Position numbers and translations under genes: made by a program
Notes under the pieces: generated by a model
The model's input: the letters and a program-made list of their open reading frames with translations, nothing else
Told to the model about the DNA's origin: nothing
Databases searched by the model: none
Shown: positions 42,972 to 52,676 of the stretch, in pieces
How positions within the stretch are numbered: the stretch's first letter is position 1
Layout: every line of letters begins with the position of its first letter
DNA from: Puia dinghuensis
GTDB lineage: Bacteria > Bacteroidota > Bacteroidia > Chitinophagales > Chitinophagaceae
Direction: 5' to 3'
Assembly (NCBI RefSeq): GCF_014642875.1
Contig: NZ_BMJC01000002.1
Coordinates: forward strand, 682,001-746,000
DNA: 64,000 nt

Positions 42972-45900
42972 TTATTGTATAGGTCTTAGCCAGATGGCCT
43001 GCCCGCCGGAGGGCAGGAGGTGGGTTTCGATGATCGTGCCGGCGTCGACCGTGCGGTGTTGCAGGCTGACGTGGGTTTGCGTTGGAGTGTTGGGGTCATC
43101 GGTGTAGACCGTGGCGTTGTATTTTTTTCCTTTTGGGAGAAAGTCGAGCATAATCCTCAGGTCGCGGCCGTCGTTGTTGTTGAGCGTGCCGATGAACCAT
43201 TCTTCGCCTTTGCGCCGGGCCACAGTGATGTACTGCCCGGGGAATCCCTGCAGCACTTTTGTATCGTCCCAGGTGGTGGGGATATTGTCCCAGAACTCCA
43301 GTTCGGGTTCGTCGCGGCTTGACGAGGGTTTGTCGTACCAGTAGAGTGTCTGAAGCGGGCTGTAGCACACGGCGGCCAGGGCCAGTTGGTGCGCGTGGGT
43401 AGTCTTTATGCGCTGGTCGTAATAACAGAGGGTGTAATCGGCGGGACCTGCGATGAAGCGGGTAAAGGGCAGGATGGTATTATGGGTGGCGTCGGGCATT
43501 TCTTCGTTGCCCCGAATACCTTCTGCCGTCAGGAGGTTGGGCCAGCTGCGTTGTTCGCCGGTGGGGCGCCAGTCGTCGTGGATGTTGATCATGATCTTGT
43601 TTTCCGCAGCCTTTTTCAGCATCTCTTCGAGCCAGGTCGTCCAACGATGAGAACCCACCTGTACAAAACCAAACTTTACGCCTTTTACCCCCCAGTGCTG
43701 GTAGACGCGGAAGAGCGAGTCGGATTGGGCGTAGAGCGCCTGCATGTTGACGTAAAGCCAGACGCCGATGCCTTTCTTCTCTGCATATTGGAGGATGGCC
43801 GGCAGGCCGACGGAGGGTACGGGATGAGTTGCGTCGGAAGAAAAGGTGAAGGCGGGCCCATACCACTTCCAGTCGAGCAGCAGGTATTGCATTTTATGTT
43901 TAACGAGGAAGTCGATGTTGGCAAAGGCGTCATTTGGTGTTTGGGTCATGAGCCGCATTTCCTTGCCGGGCCGGACCCAGTTATCCTCTTTTATCCTGTT
44001 GGGGGCATTGACATTTAAAACAAGATAATTATGTTCGATGAGATCGCCGGGTTTTTCGCCGACGAGGATGAGGCGCCAGGGGGTGCCGATGGGTGAGATG
44101 AGATCGGCGGGGTCATCCATCGAGGTGAGGATAGTGTTCTCCTTCTCTTTTGACAATTTGAATTTTGTCCGGCTGTAGTCGGTCATGGCGCCTTCGGCGA
44201 GGCAGGCATACAGCCCGTTGTCCAGCTGCAGCGTGAGGGGGCGTTCGCTTTCGCCGGGCCAGTCGTTCAGGGGTTGGAGGGTATAGGGCCCTTGCGCCCA
44301 GTTGGTGAACCAGCCCTTTGTGTTTGGCGGCAGGTGGAATTCGGTGTTTTCCGAGACGACGCGATAATATGTTCCCTTGGGGTTTTCGGGAAAGAAGTAC
44401 CGGAAGGCAACCCCTTCGTTGTAGGCCCTGAACTCGATGTCCATGGTGTAGATGGGGTTGTCATCCTTGACGAGATGGACGACGGCAGCGCTGTAATGGT
44501 CGGGGATGGTGTTGCGTTCGCCATATAAGGGTTGCCAGGTCGTGTCTTTTGTATATGTAGAGATACCGGTGATGGTTAGGTTCTCACACCAATCGGTGTG
44601 GGTGTCTATTTTTAGCGCCATCGCTTCTTCGGAGAGGTGGTTGTCGAGCTGAATGTCGAGTTTCGATCCTTCGACGATGGGTTTGTTTTTGTAGGTGAGG
44701 GTATAGTACATGGCTCGTTTGCCGGAGGGGAGATCTTTCTGATAAAAGAGGACCTTCACGTTTTTGTCCGGGGAGAGAATGGTTGTCTGATGGCGGGCGA
44801 GTATGGGCAGGACGGGACTGGAGTAGAATGCGGAGAAGTGGGCTGCGTTTGCCTTTTCTACGTTTACGTGCGCCAGGAAGATGCCGTAGCTATTGTTTGT
44901 CTTGTCGATCCAGGGATAGGCTCCCGCCCAGCCGGGGCTGCTTAGGAGGGTGGCGTTGCCATCGGCATCCACTTCCTCCCGCCATTCGCCGAGGCCGTAG
45001 ATGTCGGTGCGCTGATCACCGCGCGCATGCTCCACATATTGGTTTGGTGGTACGTGGGCGGCTTTTACCTGGTTGGCTTCCAGTTCCCGGATGGCTTCGG
45101 CGGAGAGGATGCGTTTTTGTTTGTAAACGCCGTCGGCGGCGATCATGGCCAGGAAATGGGCATAGTCGTTGAGCGTGGTCCTGGCGCCGCCGCCGAGCAT
45201 GGGATTATGGCCGGGTGTGGAGTCGACGGGGGTGAAGTGGGTAGAGGGCATGTCCAATGGACCGGCGATCTTTTCTTCGAAGAGAGTTTCCCAATTTTTT
45301 CCGGTTGCGAGTTCAGCCATGCGTCCTGCCACCTGCATGGCGAGGCCACCGTAGTGGAAGAGTGTGCCGGGGAGGGTATCGGCGGGCAGCGAACGGATGT
45401 GGGCGACAGATTCCCGCAGGGATTGGTAGTCGTCCGGGTGTTGACCGGCGGGTTGGTAGTCGGGATAGCCGGCGGTGTGGGAGAGCAGCTGTCTTAGCGT
45501 CGCTTCGCCTTTTGCGCCGGTGAAGTCCGGAAGCCATTTTTTTACTTTGTCGTCCCAGGAAAGGCGGCCCTCGTCTACTACGGCGGCGATGGTCGCGGCG
45601 GTAAGCCATTTGCCAGCGGAGGCGATATAGGCGACGGTTGCGGGCGTGTAGGCGCCGAAGTAATGTTCGTATACGGTTTGGGTGTCTTTTACGATGAGGA
45701 GCGAGGCGCCGTCGTAGTAGCCGCTGTCTATCCAGGAGTTGATCCTGCTCATGAGGGGATCGGCCGGGGCCTGGAAAAATAACAACGTTCCGAAGCCGGG
45801 GTGGTCTGCGCCGAAGCCGGGGCCTTCAGGACGCAATTTCTCCGCTGCCATCCGGGTATATGTAAGTCGCGAGGAAGGGAGTCCCACCTGCTGGTAGTGG

Positions 45901-47963
45901 TTCAGTACCATTTCATAGATGGAGCGCAGGCGTCCCCTACCCTGCTCCGAGATGCGGGAAGCCGGGAAGCGGTGGCTCACGTCGGTATAGGGGGTGAAAG
46001 GGACGTCCTCTCCGAGGTTGTAGCGCGCTACATATTCAAATCCCAGGAGGAGGCGGCTGTCATCGGCGCCATAGAGATCGAGCCCCTGGCTCCAGGCCAT
46101 CTGGCAGATCTCGGCCAGTTGACCGATGCCAAGCTGAGTATGTTGCTGATCGCGGCCGCTCTCCTGTACCTGGCCGGAGTCATTGACGATATAGTGCCGG
46201 AGGCTGCCGTTGCCGGGACCGTGGTAAAAGTAATCAACGGCGCGATCGAAGAGCGGATGGTCGTCGCAGAAGATGCCGATGGCCATCATGGATTTCATGC
46301 AGACCAGATCCCAATTGCCGTGAGCCCACATCGCGAAATACCGGAGGGGTGGATAGAAAATGTGCAGCAGCATGGATTGGCAGCGTTGGATGTCCGCGGC
46401 TGGCCATGAGGGATAGGCGGAGCGCATGAGTTCGGCGGCGTTGGCGAATTTGAGCCCGCAGATGCCGGCGCCGAGTTCTACGTCCGTCCCGTCGAGTGTC
46501 TGTAACGTGGAAGACCAGCCGTTGAGGATCTCCAGCGCTTTTTTTGCGTGGGCTTCATCGCCGGTGATGCAGTACATCAGGGCATTCTGATAGGCGGCAT
46601 TGCCGTCCTTTTCGAGGTTGCCGATGTTCTTTCCCTGGCCGGTGAGGAGGCTGCGTTCGACGTGTGTTACGGGATGGGGGATGTAACCGGCGGAGGATGC
46701 CGGGTCGGCGGCGAAGGCGGTGAAGGCTGTTTTCCAGGGTTCGAGGCCTTTTGCGACGGCATCTTTTATGCGTTGGAGGTCGGCGGCGGTGTGGAGGGCG
46801 CCAGGGTGGACGAAGGGTTGCGGGTGGGCGGCCGGCGAGACCCGGGTGAGGGGCCAGGCGGTGTAGTCCGTGTCCTTCACAGGGGGAGTGAGGATGATGG
46901 GGTTGCCCGCGGGGTCTTCGATCGCTTGCATGGTGAGGGGGAAGATGCCGGTGGTGTTGCCGTCCCAGCGGTTTTCGAGCGGGAGGACGGGGATGGTTTG
47001 TTTTATTACCAGCGAATGCGGGAGGTAGCTGCTGGTGGCCCAGGGGTGCATGGGCAGGGTGTCGTTTGTTATGTGGGTGTTGTGGAGGGTGTTCTTTACA
47101 AAGACATTTGCTTCGGCGCCGATCAGGGTGATGTTGCTGGTGATGTTGTTGTTGTCGATGAGCAGGGGACCGTGGCTGTCGAAGAGGCGGAGGGCTTCGC
47201 GCGAGGACGCGATGGTGTTGCCGGTGATGCGGGCGCCCTGGTAGAGCGGGCCGAGGAAGATGCCCGTATCGCTTTTGATCGTGTTGTCACGGATGATGGC
47301 ATCGATGGTTAGGGCGAGGTGGATGGCTGCCCCGCCGGTGGCTTCGATGTGGTTGCTGTCGATGAGACTTGCCGAGCCGTGCAGGAGGCCGAAGATGGCG
47401 CTTTGACCGCAATGGCTGATCGTGTTGCCGGTGATGTGATGGTGGCCGACGGTGGTGATATCGGTGGGAAGGTCGCTATAGGCTGGGTGGTTGAATCTTG
47501 ACTCGGGGTAAGGGTGACCGGGTTGACCGATGGAGATGGCGGAGCCTTTGATATCGGTGATGGTGTTGTGGCGGATGATCCAGTGGGCGCCGCCGCCCGT
47601 GGTGATGGCGCCGGGTTGTTCGCCGTCCATCGAAGCCGGGGGTGTGGCGAACCGGGTGATGGTAAAGCCTTCGATAGTGATGCTGTCGATGGGTTGCGTC
47701 GCGGCGAAGGCGGCGGGGAGCTGATTGCGGCCGTCGATGATGACTTTCTCACCGGGGGCCGCGGAGAAAGCAAGGTGGGGGGTCCTGATACCCACCTGTT
47801 GATGATATGTGCCCGCGTGGACGACAATATGGTCACCAGGATGGGCGGCGTCGGCGGCCTTTTGGATGGAGGTATAGGGGCCGGAGGGAGAGACCTGAAG
47901 GGTAACCCCCTGTGCCCGGAGGACACAGGGGGCTATAACGACGAGGAGAAATAGATTGCGCAT
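42972..47963 (-). CDS. Four-module fusion: beta-helix, alginate-lyase fold, beta-lactamase-like, GH97
   Basis: A 1663-residue exported protein (signal MRNLFLLVVIAPCVLRAQ) joining four enzyme-type modules. Residues about 20-340 are a right-handed beta-helix (DUF1565/pectate-lyase-like). Residues about 383-735 are an alginate-lyase-fold module (HPGALHTAADLQRIK, HGNWDLVCMKSMMAIGIFCDD, QESGRDQQHTQLGIG). Residues about 740-1050 are a serine beta-lactamase/esterase-like domain with SAGK (782-785) and Tyr871. Residues about 1055-1663 are GH97 (NRIKEDNWVRPGK, INIHDDWRPTGEQRSWPNLLT, GIRGNEEMP). There is no T9SS tail, so it probably stays in the periplasm. Last gene of the PUL operon, 3 bases after the lyase gene at 47967. 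One uninterrupted frame; module boundaries are approximate. Confidence 0.88.
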   Translation of the reverse strand: MRNLFLLVVIAPCVLRAQGVTLQVSPSGPYTSIQKAADAAHPGDHIVVHAGTYHQQVGIRTPHLAFSAAPGEKVIIDGRNQLPAAFAATQPIDSITIEGFTITRFATPPASMDGEQPGAITTGGGAHWIIRHNTITDIKGSAISIGQPGHPYPESRFNHPAYSDLPTDITTVGHHHITGNTISHCGQSAIFGLLHGSASLIDSNHIEATGGAAIHLALTIDAIIRDNTIKSDTGIFLGPLYQGARITGNTIASSREALRLFDSHGPLLIDNNNITSNITLIGAEANVFVKNTLHNTHITNDTLPMHPWATSSYLPHSLVIKQTIPVLPLENRWDGNTTGIFPLTMQAIEDPAGNPIILTPPVKDTDYTAWPLTRVSPAAHPQPFVHPGALHTAADLQRIKDAVAKGLEPWKTAFTAFAADPASSAGYIPHPVTHVERSLLTGQGKNIGNLEKDGNAAYQNALMYCITGDEAHAKKALEILNGWSSTLQTLDGTDVELGAGICGLKFANAAELMRSAYPSWPAADIQRCQSMLLHIFYPPLRYFAMWAHGNWDLVCMKSMMAIGIFCDDHPLFDRAVDYFYHGPGNGSLRHYIVNDSGQVQESGRDQQHTQLGIGQLAEICQMAWSQGLDLYGADDSRLLLGFEYVARYNLGEDVPFTPYTDVSHRFPASRISEQGRGRLRSIYEMVLNHYQQVGLPSSRLTYTRMAAEKLRPEGPGFGADHPGFGTLLFFQAPADPLMSRINSWIDSGYYDGASLLIVKDTQTVYEHYFGAYTPATVAYIASAGKWLTAATIAAVVDEGRLSWDDKVKKWLPDFTGAKGEATLRQLLSHTAGYPDYQPAGQHPDDYQSLRESVAHIRSLPADTLPGTLFHYGGLAMQVAGRMAELATGKNWETLFEEKIAGPLDMPSTHFTPVDSTPGHNPMLGGGARTTLNDYAHFLAMIAADGVYKQKRILSAEAIRELEANQVKAAHVPPNQYVEHARGDQRTDIYGLGEWREEVDADGNATLLSSPGWAGAYPWIDKTNNSYGIFLAHVNVEKANAAHFSAFYSSPVLPILARHQTTILSPDKNVKVLFYQKDLPSGKRAMYYTLTYKNKPIVEGSKLDIQLDNHLSEEAMALKIDTHTDWCENLTITGISTYTKDTTWQPLYGERNTIPDHYSAAVVHLVKDDNPIYTMDIEFRAYNEGVAFRYFFPENPKGTYYRVVSENTEFHLPPNTKGWFTNWAQGPYTLQPLNDWPGESERPLTLQLDNGLYACLAEGAMTDYSRTKFKLSKEKENTILTSMDDPADLISPIGTPWRLILVGEKPGDLIEHNYLVLNVNAPNRIKEDNWVRPGKEMRLMTQTPNDAFANIDFLVKHKMQYLLLDWKWYGPAFTFSSDATHPVPSVGLPAILQYAEKKGIGVWLYVNMQALYAQSDSLFRVYQHWGVKGVKFGFVQVGSHRWTTWLEEMLKKAAENKIMINIHDDWRPTGEQRSWPNLLTAEGIRGNEEMPDATHNTILPFTRFIAGPADYTLCYYDQRIKTTHAHQLALAAVCYSPLQTLYWYDKPSSSRDEPELEFWDNIPTTWDDTKVLQGFPGQYITVARRKGEEWFIGTLNNNDGRDLRIMLDFLPKGKKYNATVYTDDPNTPTQTHVSLQHRTVDAGTIIETHLLPSGGQAIWLRPIQ

Positions 47964-47966
47964 ATT

Positions 47967-50900
47967 TTAATAAACATTCAGTTTTACCGGGGATGCCTGG
48001 TTGATCCGTACAAAATACACCCCTGGCGCCGGGCGCTTATCAAATGTAACTTCAACAACCGATTCTCCATTATATCCGAGCGTCTTAAACAGAATAATTC
48101 TGCCTTGCAGGTCGTACACCCTTATTGTCAGCTTTCCATCGCTGATTCTCTCGGGATGAATGTAGAAATAGCCATCCGTAACAGGATTGGGATAGATCGC
48201 CGTTGCTCCCGCGCCTTCGGCTAACTGTGCCGCCACCGCCTGCTGGCGGCTTGTAATGGACTGCGCAGCGCTGGTGGCTGAAGCCGGCTCCGTACCGTAT
48301 ATCAACGAATCTTTGTAATAGATGGTTATATGACTGTTTTGGGCAAGACCGGGAGCGGCAGGCGCATAAGACCAATCATTTGTCTCGTTGAAGGCGGACC
48401 AGTCTGTTTTGGCAATGCGGTATTGAATGTTGCCGGTACTGCTTAACGGGTAGAGCGCCCCAACGGAGGAATCGACCTTTAATTCGAAATACGTATCCGC
48501 GCTATCTCTCACCGGGTTGAGTGAAACGAACTGGTCATGAATGTTGGAACTACCCAGGAGGGCATAGTCCACCCACGCATTCAAACCAGCCGTCCCGTCT
48601 TCCGTGAACCAATAGCGGACAGACAGATCGTTGTAATTTACCGGCACATTCCCTTCGTTATTGACGGTGACATAATCGCTGATCGTATTGGTATTAGGAC
48701 TGCTGTTCTGATTTTGGTAATACGCTTTCAGACTGATAACGGGTTGCGCAGGGGGTGGCTCTGTTCCCCAAACCAGCACTCCGTTGAGGTATAGCGTAAG
48801 GTGATTATTGAGCACATAGGAAGAGCTATCCTGGTAGGAGTAATCATTAGCCTGGATGAAGTTCGTCCAGTTGGTATTGGCAATTCTGCTCTGGATCTCG
48901 CCGGAACTGCTACCGGGAGTGAGGGCGCCGGCGGCGGCGGCAAAGCTGTATTCAACATACCCAAAAGCGCCGGCGTAGGGTTGAGAGAGAGGGACATATT
49001 GCGCGGTGACATAGCTGGCGCCCAGCTGCGCATAGTCGATCCAGGTGTTGATGCCGGCATAATTTTCAGGGGTGAACCAATAACGGGCCTTCAACTCACT
49101 GTAATTAACGGCTACGCTGTCTGCATTCACTATTTGCAGGTAAGGATGAAGGGTGTTGGTGGTATCCTGGCCGCCGCTGGCGTCCCGGTAGAGGACCTGC
49201 AGGTTGAACGGAAGGACCGTGAAGGTTTGGGCGACAGGAGGTGCCGCGTTGTATACACTGTCCCCGGGTTGGGACGCTACAATCGTGCAGGAGCCGGCCC
49301 CGGTAATATGCACTTTGCTATTAACGATAGTGGCTACCGTTGAATCCGAGCTGGTATAGGTGACCGGTAGTCCGGAGCTGCTGAAGGCGCCGGGATCGAC
49401 ATCCGGATCGCCGGCCTTGGGGGTTGGTAGCGCAGGAAATGTAATGGTCTGATCTTTTGCAACCGGCGGCAGTGCGGCAGCCAGAACGGCAATTTCCGAG
49501 TCGCTGAGCGCCCGGCCGTATAACCGAAAATCATCTGCCGTGCCGGTGAGCCGGGGGTCGGCTGAGAACTGGGACCTGCCGATGAAGTTCTGTGTGGTGC
49601 TTCCCAGTTTGGATGGAGACAGCGTCATCGTACTGTCGTGTCCTACTGCCACCCCATTGACATAGAGCGTACCGATGCTACCGGAGAGGGTGACGGCCAC
49701 ATGGTACCATGTGCCGGTGGCAAGGACGACGGTGCTGTTGATCCGCTGCTCATGATTGCCGCCTGCAGTAGTGATAGCATAACGCAGGGTACCGTCATTG
49801 CCATTCTTTGGCGTCAGGAACATATACACGTTCGTCGACGTGCCGAAATCGAATAGCCGCGCCCAGTTGACCGCTGCATCCAGCTTTACCCATGTGGCCA
49901 CTGTAAAATCGTTAAGAGAACTTACTACTCCTGCCGGGAGGGTCACATAGGCGCCGGAGCTTCCATCCAGGTGAGCCGCATTATGGATGAGTCCAGGTAC
50001 AAAGGTGGCGCCGGCAGCCATAACGCCGTTGCGGCCGCCCCATACATCGGTTGCCGTTGTATCACTGCTCTCGTCAAAAGGCCAGTAACTATAGGGTCCG
50101 GCAACCGGCGTGGCGCTCACCTGGGTGGAGGGGGTGCTTGTCCCGGCTGTGTTGACTGCCGTCAAAATATAATAGTATGTTGTCCCATTAGTGGTCGTTG
50201 TATCGGTGTAAAAGGTTCGGGTGGTGCTGTCTATCGTGGTATAAGGGCCACCGGAAACAGCAGCACGCTGGATATAGTAGCCGGTAGCTTCGGGGGAAGC
50301 CGACCAGCTAAGCGCGATACGGCCGTTTCCAGCTGCGGCTGTCAGTGCTTTGGGGGCTGACGGTGCGACAAGGCGGAAAGTGGTGGCGCTGTCCGGTGCT
50401 GAAACGGCGCTTTCTCCTTCCAGATTGGAGGCAGATACGGTGTAGTACCAGGTCGTCGACGCTTTCAGGCTGGTGTCGGACCAGGTGGTATCGTTGAGGC
50501 CTAAAGCGACTGTGTTATACGGACCGCTGGCGGAGACGGCTCGCCGGATGGTATATCCTATTGTACCGGTGGCTCCGACGGGCGATTTCCATAAGAGGTC
50601 GATGCGCCGATCGCTCATTGCCGTGGTGATGAGACTGGTCGGAGGGGGCGGAGCACTGCCCCCGCCGGTGATGCTCACGTTGTCAAAGGTGGTGATGTCT
50701 AACGCGCTGGTGCTGCCTGAGCAGGCGGCCAGCCCGGCATAATACGTGCCGGCCATCGCTATCGTGGTTGTCCCTACGATGAACCAGGTCTGTCCGTCGG
50801 AAGACTCGTACGCCGTAAAGGTATTGCCCGAACGTTGCAGCCGGAACCAGGCGGGTGTTGTCGTATAATCATTGCCGGCAGTCCAGGTCATCGTGCCGCC

Positions 50901-52676
50901 AGTTGTCGAGCGGGCCCCGAATGCAGCCTCCCGCCAGCCTACATCGCCCACTTTCATGATGAGGGTAGTTGCCCCCGGGTCGAGTGATTCCCGAATCATG
51001 ACCCCCGTTCTGCTAAGGGTGCCGCCAATGCTGTAGACACGTGCCGTGATCGTGGCATCACCGGAAACCGTACCATAGGTATAGTTGAAAGCATCTGCAG
51101 TGCCGCCGATGGCCGAACCGGCCCCTTTGGCAACGAAGGTCTTTCCGCCCGCGGGAGCATACGTCGCGCTGCCGGCCAGACCGACCGTGCCGATGTCCTT
51201 GTTGACCCATCCGGAAAGCAAGGAGCCTGTGGCGGAAGGAGTAGCGTTGACTTCCGGGGAGTTGCCGCTGACGCCAGACTGGTTGACAGCCGCAACCACA
51301 TAGTAATAGGTAGCGCCATTGGTGACCGTCCAATCTGTGTATTGTGGAGTGGTGTTACTATTCCAGGAAGCAAGGGTGGTATAAGGACCGCCGCTGGTGG
51401 TTGCGCGTTGTATCGTATATCCCTGAACGGTATTCCCGGATGGAACGGTCCATTTCAACGTGACCTGGCCGACACCAGCCGCTGCCGTTACACCGGCCGG
51501 CACTGCGGGGGCGGGCGAAGGGGGATAAGGAGAGGCGGTGGGATCGAGGGTAAAGGTGAGCGTTCCATAGCCGAAATGATCGGTGCTGCCGTGTTCGGGG
51601 CGCATCAATTGCGCCATGGCCTGAACATGGGGAGCGCTCAGCCCCTGCTGCACAACATAATGGTTATAGATCAGCTCCCAGACGGGGCGATCGTCCAGGC
51701 GGCCGCGACCATTGAGGGAGACCCAGCGCTGGTTTACATTATCGCAATTATTATACGCGGTGAAGGGTGTAGGATCCCACAGGTTCGTCTGGCCGACATA
51801 TTCCGCGCCTGCCAGCAGCCGGTTGTTTTCGTATCCAAACAGGTCGAGGCCCTGGTTCCAGGCCACCTGGCATAAGTAGGCCATCATGCCTACTCCCAGC
51901 TGGGCATGCTCCTGGTCGCGGCCGCTTTCCTGCCATTGCCCCAGGGAGGGATTGAACAGGTTATTGACGGCGTTGTTGATATTCCCGTTGCCAGCGCCAT
52001 TCTCGAAATAGCTGACCCCCTCGTTGTATTTCGCTGTGTCGTCGCAGAGGACGCCCATGGCGATGAGAGCGCCGGTGTTGCAGATGTCCCAATTGGCCCA
52101 ATAGTGAGAGATGCAAGCCCCATTATGATTGGTGAGAAAATTGTGGACTACCGGATAGAGGTAGGTGGTGAACATATTCTTATACCTGGCAAAGCTGGCA
52201 GAATCCCAGCCGGGGTATATCCTCAGCACCTCGCCTGCCAGTGCAAAATCGAAGATGGGTATCCCGATGAGCCCGGGGATATCCGTCCCTGTTGGCACCT
52301 GGTTTACGGCTGCCGACCAGCCATTGCAGATGAGCACGGCGCGATGGGCATAGGTGGTGTCGCCCGAGATGTACCAGCGGAGGGCATTAAGATAGGCGGC
52401 GTGGGCGTCCTGGTCGGCCCGCTGGCGGCTGGAGCCCATATTCCCACGCGGTGCGGCAGAATAGGTATTCTGTGCCAGGGGATCGGTGATCAGCACATTC
52501 CAGTCGTCGATCCACGGGTGGGCGCCGGCGGCGACCTTTGCTTTCATGCGATCGAGGTCGGCCTGCGAGTGCAGGCCGCCCGGATGGATGAAGGTTTGGG
52601 CATGGACGCCGCGGAGGCAAGCCAGCAGCGACAGCAAGAGGAGTACCGGCGCGACCTTTGATGTGGCAAGGGACAT
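47967..52676 (-). CDS. T9SS-secreted alginate-lyase-fold enzyme with FN3, LamG and two CBM3 modules
   Basis: A 1569-residue exported protein. A signal peptide ends near residue 26. The alginate-lyase-fold module (PF05426; PL5/PL38-like) covers about 27-390 (FIHPGGLHSQADLDRMK, YWANWDICN, QWQESGRDQEHAQLGVG). Then come FN3 (about 395-485), a DUF1349-like sandwich (about 490-685), two more FN3 (about 690-870), a LamG/concanavalin-like domain (about 875-1075), an Ig-like domain (about 1080-1160), two CBM3-type modules (about 1160-1312 and 1316-1465, each ending WGTEP or YGTEP), and a T9SS sorting tail (about 1494-1569, YPNPVTDGYFYI ... VYFVRI). CBM3 suggests binding to crystalline or plant-wall polysaccharide. 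It is close kin of the next gene upstream. Confidence 0.88.
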   Translation of the reverse strand: MSLATSKVAPVLLLLSLLACLRGVHAQTFIHPGGLHSQADLDRMKAKVAAGAHPWIDDWNVLITDPLAQNTYSAAPRGNMGSSRQRADQDAHAAYLNALRWYISGDTTYAHRAVLICNGWSAAVNQVPTGTDIPGLIGIPIFDFALAGEVLRIYPGWDSASFARYKNMFTTYLYPVVHNFLTNHNGACISHYWANWDICNTGALIAMGVLCDDTAKYNEGVSYFENGAGNGNINNAVNNLFNPSLGQWQESGRDQEHAQLGVGMMAYLCQVAWNQGLDLFGYENNRLLAGAEYVGQTNLWDPTPFTAYNNCDNVNQRWVSLNGRGRLDDRPVWELIYNHYVVQQGLSAPHVQAMAQLMRPEHGSTDHFGYGTLTFTLDPTASPYPPSPAPAVPAGVTAAAGVGQVTLKWTVPSGNTVQGYTIQRATTSGGPYTTLASWNSNTTPQYTDWTVTNGATYYYVVAAVNQSGVSGNSPEVNATPSATGSLLSGWVNKDIGTVGLAGSATYAPAGGKTFVAKGAGSAIGGTADAFNYTYGTVSGDATITARVYSIGGTLSRTGVMIRESLDPGATTLIMKVGDVGWREAAFGARSTTGGTMTWTAGNDYTTTPAWFRLQRSGNTFTAYESSDGQTWFIVGTTTIAMAGTYYAGLAACSGSTSALDITTFDNVSITGGGSAPPPPTSLITTAMSDRRIDLLWKSPVGATGTIGYTIRRAVSASGPYNTVALGLNDTTWSDTSLKASTTWYYTVSASNLEGESAVSAPDSATTFRLVAPSAPKALTAAAGNGRIALSWSASPEATGYYIQRAAVSGGPYTTIDSTTRTFYTDTTTTNGTTYYYILTAVNTAGTSTPSTQVSATPVAGPYSYWPFDESSDTTATDVWGGRNGVMAAGATFVPGLIHNAAHLDGSSGAYVTLPAGVVSSLNDFTVATWVKLDAAVNWARLFDFGTSTNVYMFLTPKNGNDGTLRYAITTAGGNHEQRINSTVVLATGTWYHVAVTLSGSIGTLYVNGVAVGHDSTMTLSPSKLGSTTQNFIGRSQFSADPRLTGTADDFRLYGRALSDSEIAVLAAALPPVAKDQTITFPALPTPKAGDPDVDPGAFSSSGLPVTYTSSDSTVATIVNSKVHITGAGSCTIVASQPGDSVYNAAPPVAQTFTVLPFNLQVLYRDASGGQDTTNTLHPYLQIVNADSVAVNYSELKARYWFTPENYAGINTWIDYAQLGASYVTAQYVPLSQPYAGAFGYVEYSFAAAAGALTPGSSSGEIQSRIANTNWTNFIQANDYSYQDSSSYVLNNHLTLYLNGVLVWGTEPPPAQPVISLKAYYQNQNSSPNTNTISDYVTVNNEGNVPVNYNDLSVRYWFTEDGTAGLNAWVDYALLGSSNIHDQFVSLNPVRDSADTYFELKVDSSVGALYPLSSTGNIQYRIAKTDWSAFNETNDWSYAPAAPGLAQNSHITIYYKDSLIYGTEPASATSAAQSITSRQQAVAAQLAEGAGATAIYPNPVTDGYFYIHPERISDGKLTIRVYDLQGRIILFKTLGYNGESVVEVTFDKRPAPGVYFVRINQASPVKLNVY

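Noticed and set aside
46548-47312. Plus-strand frame rich in Gly and Val
   Set aside because: Antisense to the beta-helix and lyase part of the fusion gene; composition is that of a shadow frame.
48801-49343. Plus-strand frame of 180 codons
   Set aside because: Antisense to the CBM3/Ig-like part of the lyase gene; no recognisable motif.
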